Part shown: piece by piece, positions 54,121 through 62,792 of the stretch
Layout: the number at the start of each line of letters is the position of its first letter
Numbering within the stretch: position 1 is the stretch's first letter
From: Paenibacillus peoriae KCTC 3763
GTDB lineage: Bacteria; Bacillota; Bacilli; Paenibacillales; Paenibacillaceae
Assembly (NCBI RefSeq): GCF_000236805.1
Contig: NZ_AGFX01000047.1
Coordinates: forward strand, 62,001-126,000
Length of the DNA: 64,000 nt
Reading direction: 5' to 3'
Notes under the pieces: model-generated
Seen by the model: only the letters and a program-made list of their open reading frames with translations
Told to the model about the DNA's origin: nothing
The model's database searches: none
Position numbers and translations under genes: made by a program

Positions 54121-55260
54121 TTAATAGGTAATGGTCTTTTGGATAAGCTGCTCTGACTTGGATGTTCGTTTCAATATATCCACGATGCGAGAGCTGGTGT
54201 TATCTCTACTGTAAATATTGTCGGCTGCTTTAACAATTTGCTGGAAAGGCTCAGACATTGCGTACATCATTGCAGAAGCCAATTCGAGCTCATCAGCTGC
54301 AATATCTATTGTGTTCGCAGAACGCTCTCTCCCTGTCTGGCGAGTTCCGATATTAATGACTGGAACATGAAAAGAAGCAGCCTCAATAATCCCCGATGAA
54401 GAATTTCCAATTAATATTTTTGCATTCTTCAATATCGTCAAATAATCAAGCTGCTCAAAACTGGTTACAAGATGCATCCCTTCTCTTGCAGCAAAACGAT
54501 TATATATACCAACGATAGCGTCAGCTCCAGCATCCGAATTAGGCATCACACAGATTACCTCATTCTCACCAGCCAAAAGAACTTCTAGCATCTTACCAAG
54601 GATGCGCATATCCGCTTCTTCCGTGGTGACAGAATGGTAGGCGAATAACACATAATCGCCAGCTATATTAAGGTCGTATTTACGTTTCGTTCTCTCTAGC
54701 CCAGGCAGGGATGTATTCATCATCGTTTCAATTCTCGGAGCACCGACTACATGAATTCTCCACGGTTCTTCGCCAAGCCTGATCAGGCGCTCTCTGCTTC
54801 CATTTGTAGCCACAAAGTGAATGTGAGCCAACTTACTAATCGCATGCCGAACCGACTCATCAATCGTGCCGGATACTTCTCCACCATGTAAATGAACAAG
54901 CGGGATGTTCATGTGAGAGGATACAATCGCAGCTGCAAGCATTTCTCCCCGATCTCCTAATACCACGACGAAATCTGGCTCCAAAGCTTCTATGGCTTGC
55001 GTCATGCCCATGATTGCTATTCCAATAGAGCGAGACATATTGGCATGAGTAGATCCTTGCAGCAGACAGTCTACCTTGGCAGATACACGAAATCCGTCCT
55101 TTTGAATAGCGTCCAATGTATACCCATGCTGTGGAGATAAATGCATTCCTGTAGCCAACAGGTGGAGCTCCAGAGCACGCTCTTCCTCAATAGCCCGCAA
55201 AATCGGATAGTATATCCCATAATCAGCCCGCGTTCCGGTAATCACCAATACTTTCTTCAT
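54121..55260 (-). CDS. Hydrolysing UDP-HexNAc 2-epimerase (NeuC/LegG type)
   Basis: 379 residues with the NeuC opening VLVITGTRADYGIYYPIL, the active-site region VVLGDRGEMLAAA, HLHGGEVSGTIDESVRHAI and SSSGIIEAASFHVPVINIGTRQ. The family removes UDP and inverts C2 to release a free 2-epi sugar for the synthase. With a diacetamido substrate from the PglE/PglD pair, this gives 2,4-diacetamido-2,4,6-trideoxymannose, the legionaminic precursor. ATG overlaps the synthase stop (ATGA). Confidence 0.9.
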   Translation of the reverse strand: MKKVLVITGTRADYGIYYPILRAIEEERALELHLLATGMHLSPQHGYTLDAIQKDGFRVSAKVDCLLQGSTHANMSRSIGIAIMGMTQAIEALEPDFVVVLGDRGEMLAAAIVSSHMNIPLVHLHGGEVSGTIDESVRHAISKLAHIHFVATNGSRERLIRLGEEPWRIHVVGAPRIETMMNTSLPGLERTKRKYDLNIAGDYVLFAYHSVTTEEADMRILGKMLEVLLAGENEVICVMPNSDAGADAIVGIYNRFAAREGMHLVTSFEQLDYLTILKNAKILIGNSSSGIIEAASFHVPVINIGTRQTGRERSANTIDIAADELELASAMMYAMSEPFQQIVKAADNIYSRDNTSSRIVDILKRTSKSEQLIQKTITY

Positions 55261-56285
55261 TGTACGTCATCCCATGACAACAAATAGTCTTCGTGTACAT
55301 CCTTTAAAAGCTGCTTACCGATCAGATCATCATAATATTTAGGCTTTATTCCGGTGCCTGGGCGCTTGATGACCAGATCTTCTTGAGTTAATAACTGGCC
55401 TGCCTTTTTCGCTTTTGCCACCACTACACTTTTTCTTGCAACAGCTCTGGTGCTTTCCTCCGAGGGCATACACCTTTTAACACCATCCCCTAGAGCCTGC
55501 TCCACATTCCGAATCGCAAGAACCATCTTTGAAAAGTCAGCAGGCTCTAGTGAAGCCTTATGGTCAGGACCTGGAAGCGTTCGATCCAGCGTAAAATGCT
55601 TTTCGATAATTCTCGCTCCCAATGCCGAAGCCGCTACAGCGATCTCAATTCCGGCCGTATGATCCGAATATCCCGTGACCTTGTCAAAAGCGGTAGCTAT
55701 TGTCTTCATAGCCAGCAGGTTAACATCTTCCAAAGGTGCCGGATAGTCAGAAGTACAGTGTAGCAATAGTACCTCGCTTTGTTTGAATGCTTGTAACGAT
55801 TCTCCAATCTCATCCAGATTGGACATTCCGGTAGATAGAATAATCGGTCTTCCATAGCTATCGAGCTTCTGAAGGAAGGGAATGTTGTCCATATCTCCTG
55901 ATCCAACCTTGAATGCATCAATCTGAATTGAATTCAGAAATTCAGCACTTTCTTCATCAAAAGGTGTAGAAAGGAAATCTATCCCTTTATCCTCACAGTA
56001 CTTTTTCAAAAGAACAAAATCCTCAAAGCTCAATTCCAGTTGTTTTAACATGTCCAGTTGGGATTCAGCGGATTGAGTATTTTCCGTCTGATAATCAGCC
56101 TTCTGTGCGTACTTGGTTACCAGTTTTTCGCTTTTAAAGGTCTGGAATTTCACCGCATCGGCACCGCATGAAATCGCTTGATCAATACATTCAAATGCAA
56201 GCTCCAATGAACCGTTATGGTTTACTCCTACCTCTGCAATAATATAGATGGAATGGCTTCCCTTATTGGATAAGAAATTCTGCAT
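55257..56285 (-). CDS. Nonulosonic acid synthase (NeuB/LegI family)
   Basis: 342 residues. It condenses phosphoenolpyruvate with the hexose from the epimerase to a nine-carbon acid. NeuB TIM barrel: IIAEVGVNHNGSLELAFECI, GADAVKFQTFKSEKLVTKYA, HCTSDYPAPLEDVNL and GYSDHTAGIEIAVAAS. The C-terminal SAF domain is at about 285-340 (SVVVAKAKKAGQLLTQEDLV). HCTSDYPAP and the neighbouring hydrolysing epimerase favour a Neu/Leg enzyme over PseI. AAGGAGGG precedes ATG. Confidence 0.92.
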   Translation of the reverse strand: MQNFLSNKGSHSIYIIAEVGVNHNGSLELAFECIDQAISCGADAVKFQTFKSEKLVTKYAQKADYQTENTQSAESQLDMLKQLELSFEDFVLLKKYCEDKGIDFLSTPFDEESAEFLNSIQIDAFKVGSGDMDNIPFLQKLDSYGRPIILSTGMSNLDEIGESLQAFKQSEVLLLHCTSDYPAPLEDVNLLAMKTIATAFDKVTGYSDHTAGIEIAVAASALGARIIEKHFTLDRTLPGPDHKASLEPADFSKMVLAIRNVEQALGDGVKRCMPSEESTRAVARKSVVVAKAKKAGQLLTQEDLVIKRPGTGIKPKYYDDLIGKQLLKDVHEDYLLSWDDVQ

Positions 56286-56301
56286 GTTATATACTCCCTC
56301 C

Positions 56302-57021
56302 TTACTGCGAGGATTCCTTGTGGTTGGATTCTCTCCAAAAAAACTCTGCCATTTTTAAATCAAACTCGTCATCTATGTCAACAGATCGCTCTTTGGGCAT
56401 TATGTAGCCATAATTATGACGTCCAACCGTAGTACCGCTGTTCATCAACAAATCTCTTTTTACGATATAGATGGCTCCATTTAGAGCATACAGCTCTTTC
56501 AGATCTTGTCTCCTCAAATGCTCCCTTTCACCCTTCAGATAAGGCGTAAGCTGTCCGTTATCCAACTCCCTTAGCAGGTAGGGCTGTGCTCCTGACAAAG
56601 TAACACTCTGCAGTGAATCAGCCTGATTACTTAAGAATAACGTATACGCCTCTGTGATATCCTTTGCATTTCGCAATGGAGATGTGGGTTGAAGCAGCAT
56701 AATAACATCAAAAAATTGATTCTTGATCTGTTCATAAAATTCAACAGCATGCTTCAATACATCAATGCTCTTAGCCTCATCGGTAGCCAGCTCCGCAGGT
56801 CTTATAAATGGAACAGCTGCTCCGGCTTGACCTGACACATGGGCAATTTCTTCGCTATCTGTAGTAACTACAACTTCGTCTATACAACCACTGTTCAGCG
56901 CCGCTTCAATACTATACTGAATGAGTGGTTTACCATGTAATAATCTAATGTTTTTACCGGGCAGACCTTTTGACCCACCCCGAGCAGGAATAACCGCCAA
57001 GCATTTGTGATTACACATCAT
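56302..57021 (-). CDS. CMP-nonulosonate cytidylyltransferase (NeuA/LegF family)
   Basis: 239 residues. The signature LAVIPARGGSKGLPGKNIRLL, plus LLQPTSPLRNAKDI and SVDIDDEFDLKMAE (metal Asp), identify a CMP-sialate-type synthetase. It activates the acid from the synthase with CTP for the transferase. The start overlaps the dehydratase stop (ATGATG; either ATG possible). Confidence 0.92.
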   Translation of the reverse strand: MMCNHKCLAVIPARGGSKGLPGKNIRLLHGKPLIQYSIEAALNSGCIDEVVVTTDSEEIAHVSGQAGAAVPFIRPAELATDEAKSIDVLKHAVEFYEQIKNQFFDVIMLLQPTSPLRNAKDITEAYTLFLSNQADSLQSVTLSGAQPYLLRELDNGQLTPYLKGEREHLRRQDLKELYALNGAIYIVKRDLLMNSGTTVGRHNYGYIMPKERSVDIDDEFDLKMAEFFWRESNHKESSQ

Positions 57022-58061
57022 ACAGCACCTTTTGTAAAACCCAAGCCATTCTGTTCAATCAGCTCTCGAATAGCTTTCGGAAAAATCCGTGGTGCAGTCA
57101 TCGAAGAATATTCTTGACGAATCGCCTTTTGAAAACCAGCGTATTCCTGCTCTGCTGTGTGAAATAACGAAGGAATGATATACATTTCTCCGTTCTCCAA
57201 CGCTCTTTCCGATTCCTCAAGCGACATTAGCTCTTCATATAGCTTCTCACCCGGCCTGATTCCGGTCTCAATGATTTTTCCACAATAGGGCTTACCGACC
57301 GCCTCTTCATACGAATCAACCAAGCATTGGGCCAAATCCGTAATTTTGAGAATCGGCATTTTCAGTACAAATACTTCTCCGCCCTGCGAATAGTGCGCCG
57401 CATCTACGACCAATTGAGCGGCTTGAGGAATAGACATCATAAATCGAGTCATCTCTGTATGTGTGACCGTCACCGGTATCCCTTTAGCAATCTGATCACG
57501 AAATAATGGAATAACGGAGCCTCTGGAGCCCATAACATTTCCAAAGCGGACACAAGAGAAGATGGTACGCTTGCTCCCTTTATACAAGTTGGCGGCAGAA
57601 ATTAAACGTTCTGATAGCAGCTTCGTAGCCCCCATCGTATTCGTTGGGTTTACCACTTTATCTGTGCTTATGGCTACTACTTTTTCTACATTATGCTCAA
57701 TAGCCGTCTCTATCAGATTTTGTGCGCCAATAACATTCGTTTTCACTGCTTCCATAGGGTTATACTCGCATGCAGGCACATGTTTGAGAGCCGCAGCATG
57801 AAAAATATAATCCACATCCTCCATGGCGTAGCTCAGTCTTTGCTTGTCCCTGATATCACCAATCAGATAGCGTACATTCGTAAATTCTTTTAATTCCTGC
57901 TGCAGATCAAACTGCTTGCTCTCATCTCTGCTAAAAATCCGTAGGGCTTTAGGGTTATACGATAAAATATTACGTACAATTTCACTGCCAATTGAGCCCG
58001 TACCGCCTGTAACCAGTACAATCTTGTTGGTAAACATATTAACCTCCGGAGTGTAAGACAA
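57018..58061 (-). CDS. UDP-GlcNAc 4,6-dehydratase, FlaA1/PseB-like SDR
   Basis: 347 residues. NAD loop VLVTGGTGSIGSEIVRNIL; FSRDESKQFDLQQEL; HAAALKHVPACEYNPMEAVK; STDKVVNPTNTMGATKLLSE, where Met replaces the usual Tyr of the SDR triad, as in FlaA1/PseB/PglF. It should make the 4-keto-6-deoxy sugar for the aminotransferase. In sequence it resembles the PseB group, which inverts C5, yet the rest of the pathway is legionaminic-like, which needs retention at C5. Stereochemistry cannot be read from sequence. It is 8 bases downstream of maf. Confidence 0.9.
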   Translation of the reverse strand: MSYTPEVNMFTNKIVLVTGGTGSIGSEIVRNILSYNPKALRIFSRDESKQFDLQQELKEFTNVRYLIGDIRDKQRLSYAMEDVDYIFHAAALKHVPACEYNPMEAVKTNVIGAQNLIETAIEHNVEKVVAISTDKVVNPTNTMGATKLLSERLISAANLYKGSKRTIFSCVRFGNVMGSRGSVIPLFRDQIAKGIPVTVTHTEMTRFMMSIPQAAQLVVDAAHYSQGGEVFVLKMPILKITDLAQCLVDSYEEAVGKPYCGKIIETGIRPGEKLYEELMSLEESERALENGEMYIIPSLFHTAEQEYAGFQKAIRQEYSSMTAPRIFPKAIRELIEQNGLGFTKGAV

Positions 58062-58069
58062 TTAGTTTT

Positions 58070-59866
58070 TTAAGTCAATGCATCGCTGTTTGATTTTCTG
58101 TCCACACGTTGAATCGATTCCAATAACATTTCTTCGAGTATTGGAATTTGTGCTGTGATATCCTGCAGCAGATTACCCAGATGCTCATAGATTAGATCAG
58201 ACTTCCGGGTCAACTGATGTTCTGTCACAATCACAGGGAGTACCTGATCAAAACGTGCAATTTGGATAGGGATAATAGACTCAAATATAGGTGAGAACCA
58301 TTCCCTGTTCGCAATTGATCCCCACATCTGCTCTATGGATTCCACCATACTTTGAGCCTTTGCTGGTTTAGTCCGGCTAAATTCGCGTATTTTTTTCATC
58401 AGCTTATGAATTGCTGTAATCTCAGAACGTACATTGGAAAGATCTTCGACTGTCGCTATCAGCTTATCTCTGACATCTAGCACCTTATTCATATCAGCAG
58501 CAATCTTTTTTTTATTTATTAAATCGGCTATTGCATTAGGATCAACAGATTCTGAAGCTAACCATTTATATATCTCTTCCATCGGTTCGTATGGGGCTCC
58601 CTCAATCACTGCACCATTTCGAGTTGAATTGACGAATTCAATCCTTGGAAGAGCAGTAATCAGATTTTCAAGCCCATCCTTCATCAGGGAAAAGCTCTCA
58701 TCTATAGTGTTGTATGTCCCCTTTACATTTAGCACTTTTTTAGGTGCTTCGTGCACAATCTTATCTGTAGTTTCGGCTGCAAAGTGCTCTATCCCATCTG
58801 CATAAAACTTGTTATCAGGGAACGACAAATCCTGGCCTGCAAGTATGATCCGTTTAGCCCCTAGACAGGCTGCAACTTGTATAGCCGTTCCTGCAACCGT
58901 TTCTGTAGGGGATATAAAGAGCTCCTCTTTACTGAGTCCAAAGAAATACTGAGATACAGCATCACTTTTCATAATACTGTGAACTTTCCCCGCGCAGTTC
59001 TGATCAGAAATTTCATAATAAGATGAGGAGGTAAACAATAAAGGCTGTTCCCTTGCTACAGAAGAAGCAAAGATCTTCTTATTGACTGGATGACCATCCA
59101 TAATAACAGCAAGGTGAGGCTGTATTCCATGCTTTATTAATGCCTGAATGCTGGAGCCTGCTGAAATAATCAATACATGAGGACGTAATTTTTTCAGCCA
59201 TTCGATATCGTCCTGTAAAGATGGACCCGATGATACAACAACTACTGTTGAACCTTCAAAAGCATAAAAAAGTCGCTCAATGGAAGGACTGTATAAAACA
59301 TCAGAAAGGTGATAAAGATAATTCCGAGTCCATTCTTCTCGAAAACGATTCTCTGTATGTTTATCTACCAAGAAGCTATGACGATATTCCTGAAATTGTC
59401 CCTTTACTTCACGTAGCTTACTCATATCATCTGATAAATACTTACGCAGCGCGATAAACCCCAAATCTTCCATCATGTAACTACTCAACATATGAAACAT
59501 CATATTGAGCTGAGACTCACCAACGGATAGCCAGTACAAATTGGGATGCCCCAGCAAAAGACTGAGGTCATACTCCGTCACGGCCTTCCGAAAAAGCTGC
59601 TCATCCGGCTCGTATACAAACAGCCAGTGATTTGGGTACAATTCGAGGAGATCAGCAATACTGAGTCCCCGTTCAAATCCATATACAAAAATGATTTTCC
59701 CGTTTCCAATAGCCCCTTCAACAGCATTAAGCCAAGCCGTATCTCTTTCAAAAGATTCATTAAACAAAGATGTAGATAATTCATTATCCGATATTCCTTT
59801 TATTTTCGTTGCAACATGAGGAAACCTCTGCTCTAGAATTGTATGGTTTATTTGTAGTTGAGACAA
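58070..59866 (-). CDS. Maf-family flagellin nonulosonic acid transferase (motility accessory factor)
   Basis: About 598 residues from TTG 59866; the ORF runs to another TTG at 59887. The N-terminal region (about 20-200) has IFVYGFERGLSIADLLELYP. The central DUF115/MAF_flag10 domain (about 205-400) has VVVVSSGPSLQDDIEWLKKL, the SGPSL nucleotide-sugar loop, and SPTETVAGTAIQVAACLGAK. The C-terminal part is helical. Maf proteins transfer pseudaminic or legionaminic acid to Ser/Thr of flagellin in the cytoplasm before export. Position between fliT and the nonulosonate genes fits that role. ATATCGGA at 59906-59913 reads TCCGATAT on the minus strand, like a sigma-D -10, but no TAAA lies at the right spacing. 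Confidence 0.92.
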   Translation of the reverse strand: MSQLQINHTILEQRFPHVATKIKGISDNELSTSLFNESFERDTAWLNAVEGAIGNGKIIFVYGFERGLSIADLLELYPNHWLFVYEPDEQLFRKAVTEYDLSLLLGHPNLYWLSVGESQLNMMFHMLSSYMMEDLGFIALRKYLSDDMSKLREVKGQFQEYRHSFLVDKHTENRFREEWTRNYLYHLSDVLYSPSIERLFYAFEGSTVVVVSSGPSLQDDIEWLKKLRPHVLIISAGSSIQALIKHGIQPHLAVIMDGHPVNKKIFASSVAREQPLLFTSSSYYEISDQNCAGKVHSIMKSDAVSQYFFGLSKEELFISPTETVAGTAIQVAACLGAKRIILAGQDLSFPDNKFYADGIEHFAAETTDKIVHEAPKKVLNVKGTYNTIDESFSLMKDGLENLITALPRIEFVNSTRNGAVIEGAPYEPMEEIYKWLASESVDPNAIADLINKKKIAADMNKVLDVRDKLIATVEDLSNVRSEITAIHKLMKKIREFSRTKPAKAQSMVESIEQMWGSIANREWFSPIFESIIPIQIARFDQVLPVIVTEHQLTRKSDLIYEHLGNLLQDITAQIPILEEMLLESIQRVDRKSNSDALT

Positions 59867-59943
59867 GGTAATACCACCGTTTCGCAATAATATTTGTTAA
59901 TTAGTATATCGGATTTACTCTTAATGGAATGAACCTTTTCACA

Positions 59944-59974
59944 AAAAATACCCCCATTCTAAATCGAATGGGGG
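59944..59974 (-). terminator. Terminator of the flaG-fliD-fliS-fliT operon
   Basis: CCCCCATTC, GATTTA, GAATGGGGG, followed on the minus strand by TATTTTTTG. It separates the filament operon from maf. Confidence 0.88.
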
Positions 59975-60004
59975 AGACGGGACTGACGTTCCATCATGTA
60001 TCTT

Positions 60005-60349
60005 TTATTTTCGATGATCAATAAACAAACTGTCTACGGAATAAGATTTCTGGTATGCATGCTGCTGCACACGAATGGCTCCACGTTTCTCCATCCAATG
60101 ACCTGCTTCATCCTTAAGTTCATGCATACGCTGTAAAATTACCGAATCGTGACTTAAAATATCACGAATTTTCTGCTTATCATTTTCCGTTATCAACGGC
60201 AGAAAGGACTGCATCTGTTCTACTATGCGCTGCCTTTGATCTGCAAACTGTTCAAACTCTTCCTCACTTAAATTTATAAGGTTAGATAACACTGCTTCTG
60301 TCCTATGTTGCAGTTCTTCAAGGAGTACTTGCATATTAGAATCTGCCAT
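60005..60349 (-). CDS. fliT: FliT-like flagellar chaperone
   Basis: 114 residues, mostly charged helix, no signal peptide. Sequence conservation in this family is low; the call rests on size, helical composition (LLEELQHRTEAVLSNLINLS) and place directly after fliS. Start and fliS stop overlap as TAATG. FliT is the export chaperone of FliD. Confidence 0.72.
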   Translation of the reverse strand: MADSNMQVLLEELQHRTEAVLSNLINLSEEEFEQFADQRQRIVEQMQSFLPLITENDKQKIRDILSHDSVILQRMHELKDEAGHWMEKRGAIRVQQHAYQKSYSVDSLFIDHRK

Positions 60350-60732
60350 TACACACTACCAACTACACCAGGCATTTTCATGGCTTCCAACCAAGCTTCC
60401 CGTAGGTCAGTCAAATGTTCCAGCACTTCTTGTGCCGGAGCGGCTATTTTGTGAACATTCGCCTCGATCAACTCATGCAGCATATATTCATACACTCGCA
60501 ATAAGTCATGGGATATTGGATACTCAAAATTCAACGCAGATATCAACTCGTGTACAATAGCCTGCGCTTTACACAAATTATTATTTGCTTTCTCGTTATC
60601 CTTATTCTCTATCCCCTCAATCCCCGCACGAACGAAACGAATAGCCCCATCGTACAGCATAATCAGCAATTTAGGCTTGGATGCAGTTTGCGCTTGAGTC
60701 TGCCGGTATTTCTGATAGGGTGTATTGATCAA
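60349..60732 (-). CDS. fliS: Flagellin export chaperone FliS
   Basis: 127 residues from TTG 60732 with AAAGGAGG eight bases upstream. The family core PYQKYRQTQAQTASKPKLLIMLYDGAIRFV and the four-helix pattern are intact. FliS caps the disordered C-terminus of flagellin in the cytoplasm. In B. subtilis it also works with FliW and CsrA in flagellin homeostasis. Confidence 0.96.
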   Translation of the reverse strand: MINTPYQKYRQTQAQTASKPKLLIMLYDGAIRFVRAGIEGIENKDNEKANNNLCKAQAIVHELISALNFEYPISHDLLRVYEYMLHELIEANVHKIAAPAQEVLEHLTDLREAWLEAMKMPGVVGSV

Positions 60733-60746
60733 TTGTAAAACCTCCT

Positions 60747-62222
60747 TTATGACGACATGCCTGTAAGATTCGAAGATGTACTATTATACTTGCTTATTGC
60801 CGTTTCCATCGCGGTGAATTTTTTGTAATAGTTGGTTTCAATCATCGTTAGACGGCTTGTCATGGCAGTAATTCGACGGTCCAGACTCAATAATTGCTCT
60901 CCCATTGTGCTCGTAGAAATAAATGAAGCGGTTAGTTCCTTACTAACTTTTGAAGTACCGGCTGTATCGGCCATTCTTTGAAGTGAGGTATTCGAAATCT
61001 TTTTAAGTTTAGCAAGCACACCATCTTGCTGTGTATATTTATTAGTTAACAGGGTACTTGAGTCCTGTTTCCCGAAAAAGTTCGTGACAATATCCGGGTC
61101 TTTTTCAACCGCTGCACGCAATTTGTCTGCATCCAAAATTAGCTTACCTTTAGTATCATACGTCCCCGTAGTGATTCCAAGCTCAGACATCATTAATGGC
61201 TTATTCTTACCATTTGCATCAACTCTGCCGATATCTACGCCTTGAATCATGGCATTACGCATTTCAGATAATGTATCCTGCAGGATAGGATCGTTTCTAA
61301 GCATGCCACTCTTGGCCTTGTTTGTCCAGAGCTTGACTTCATCATCGCTCATATCGGCTTTTTGTTCCGTCGTAAGCGGAGCGTATTTTTTAAATCTCTC
61401 CTCACTAACCTTGCCATTGAGTGTAGCGAGAACATCATTATATGCATCGACAAAACTTTGAATATTTTCCACAATCTTATCGGTATCTTTGGTAGCTTCG
61501 ATCCTTGTCGCAGCACCACCGGCTGCCTTCAGCGTAATATCAATGCCATTAATGGTAAAATTATTAGATGACTTTTTGACTTCAAGTCCATTTACCTTTA
61601 GCACAGCATCGGTTCCGTTTGTCGAAGACAGTTTAAACTCACTACTAATTTGAGCATCGATATTGAATGCTTGGGAACCGGTGGCTTTACTTGTTAATGA
61701 CAAACCAGACTTGGCATCGTACAGAGCAGTTACTCCAGCCTTACTGTTATCATTAATTTTTTTGACAAATGATTCAATCGTTTCGTTTGCATCCACATCA
61801 ATGGTGGCCCCACCAACCTGAACCGTACGAGCTGCCCCGTCTGCAAATGCAAGCTCAGTGCTTGCCTTTGCAGACCATGAGCTGTCTGAGACAGATCTTG
61901 CAGCAGTAGCAAGATTTGTTACCGAGATATCCAATACTCCACTGGCAGACGATGAAGCTGATGCAGTCAACGCGTCACTATTTCCCGTTACTGTTACTTT
62001 CTGCGGATTCATTGAAGCAGTACGGCTTAATGTCGTGAGTTTATCTTGTAGAAATGAAACAATTTTAGTACTGGACTCACGATAGTTTTCTCGTTTCCAT
62101 TCCATTAGCTGCTTTTGTTGATTCAGCTTATCGAGCGGTACACGCTCAGCAGTCATCAGCTTTTTGACCACTGCATCAATATCCAGGCCTGAGCCTGAGA
62201 GACCACTTATTCTAGTTACCAT
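60747..62222 (-). CDS. fliD: Flagellar filament cap protein FliD (HAP2)
   Basis: 491 residues. Conserved N-terminal D0 segment RISGLSGSGLDIDAVVKKLM, FliD_N domain, FliD_C domain from about 240, and a C-terminal heptad region (LSLDRRITAMTSRLTMIETNYYKKFTAMETAI). It caps the growing filament and folds exported flagellin. The ribosome site GGGGG overlaps the flaG 3' end. No lesion was seen. Confidence 0.96.
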   Translation of the reverse strand: MVTRISGLSGSGLDIDAVVKKLMTAERVPLDKLNQQKQLMEWKRENYRESSTKIVSFLQDKLTTLSRTASMNPQKVTVTGNSDALTASASSSASGVLDISVTNLATAARSVSDSSWSAKASTELAFADGAARTVQVGGATIDVDANETIESFVKKINDNSKAGVTALYDAKSGLSLTSKATGSQAFNIDAQISSEFKLSSTNGTDAVLKVNGLEVKKSSNNFTINGIDITLKAAGGAATRIEATKDTDKIVENIQSFVDAYNDVLATLNGKVSEERFKKYAPLTTEQKADMSDDEVKLWTNKAKSGMLRNDPILQDTLSEMRNAMIQGVDIGRVDANGKNKPLMMSELGITTGTYDTKGKLILDADKLRAAVEKDPDIVTNFFGKQDSSTLLTNKYTQQDGVLAKLKKISNTSLQRMADTAGTSKVSKELTASFISTSTMGEQLLSLDRRITAMTSRLTMIETNYYKKFTAMETAISKYNSTSSNLTGMSS

Positions 62223-62236
62223 GATTGTATGTCCCC

Positions 62237-62620
62237 CTATACTTTTTTATCAATAATGATTCCTGCAATTTCCATCATTCTAGCGGCTATATCCAAAATT
62301 TTCTCGGGAGGTACCTCACGAATCAGATCGCCAGTTTCCTTGTTCATCACTTTTATCATGATTGCATGTGTCTTTTCATGCACAGAGATCTCAAATGTCT
62401 TCTGTGGGCCTTGAATAGCATCAATTGCTTTCTGTAGTTCCAAAACTGCTTCCTCATGTGTCGGCTGTTTCTGCGCTGTACTACCTATATTGGTTGTTTG
62501 GACAGCATCTTGTGCAACAGAATAATTTGTTTCGGCATCTGAAGGGGCTCCACGTTGTATTCCTGCTGATGGCTGAATCGGCAACAGATTTCCAGTGCTA
62601 GAGGGGATCATCGAGTCCAT
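62237..62620 (-). CDS. flaG: FlaG-family flagellar protein
   Basis: 127 residues from ATG 62620 with GGAGG eight bases upstream. The open frame runs on to 62917 across the hag terminator, but that extension is Cys/Lys-rich noise. The N-terminal half is disordered (SSTGNLLPIQPSAGIQ). The FlaG domain covers about 55-127 (EEAVLELQKAIDAIQGPQKT, KVMNKETGDLIREVPPEKIL). It is the first gene of the operon; in other species FlaG affects filament length. Confidence 0.93.
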   Translation of the reverse strand: MDSMIPSSTGNLLPIQPSAGIQRGAPSDAETNYSVAQDAVQTTNIGSTAQKQPTHEEAVLELQKAIDAIQGPQKTFEISVHEKTHAIMIKVMNKETGDLIREVPPEKILDIAARMMEIAGIIIDKKV

Positions 62621-62688
62621 AGAATAACCTCCATTCATAGTTTTAGACACAATAAAACCGTTCTGTATTTGAAATGCCAATACATTAT

Positions 62689-62715
62689 ATATCGGTAAAT
62701 GAGTACAATTATTTA
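62689..62715 (-). promoter_or_regulatory. Sigma-D promoter of the flaG-fliD-fliS-fliT operon
   Basis: Minus strand: TAAA (62712-62715), 15-base spacer, ACCGATAT (62689-62696). This matches TAAA-N15-GCCGATAT at all but one position. Confidence 0.85.
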
Positions 62716-62731
62716 CGAAAAAGCTAAAATA

Positions 62732-62770
62732 AAAACAAAAAAAGATCCTGCGAGAAGCAGAATCTTTTTT
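62732..62770 (-). terminator. Terminator of hag
   Basis: AAAAGATTCTGC, TTCTC loop, GCAGGATCTTTTTTT on the minus strand; the stem has one internal mismatch and is followed by a long T-run. It lies between hag and the flaG promoter. Confidence 0.87.
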
Positions 62771-62792
62771 TGCAAACTTATGTCGTTTAAAA

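Noticed and set aside
59906-59913. Sigma-D promoter for maf
   Set aside because: TCCGATAT fits the -10, but the position for TAAA 15-16 bases upstream does not match, so it was not listed as a promoter.
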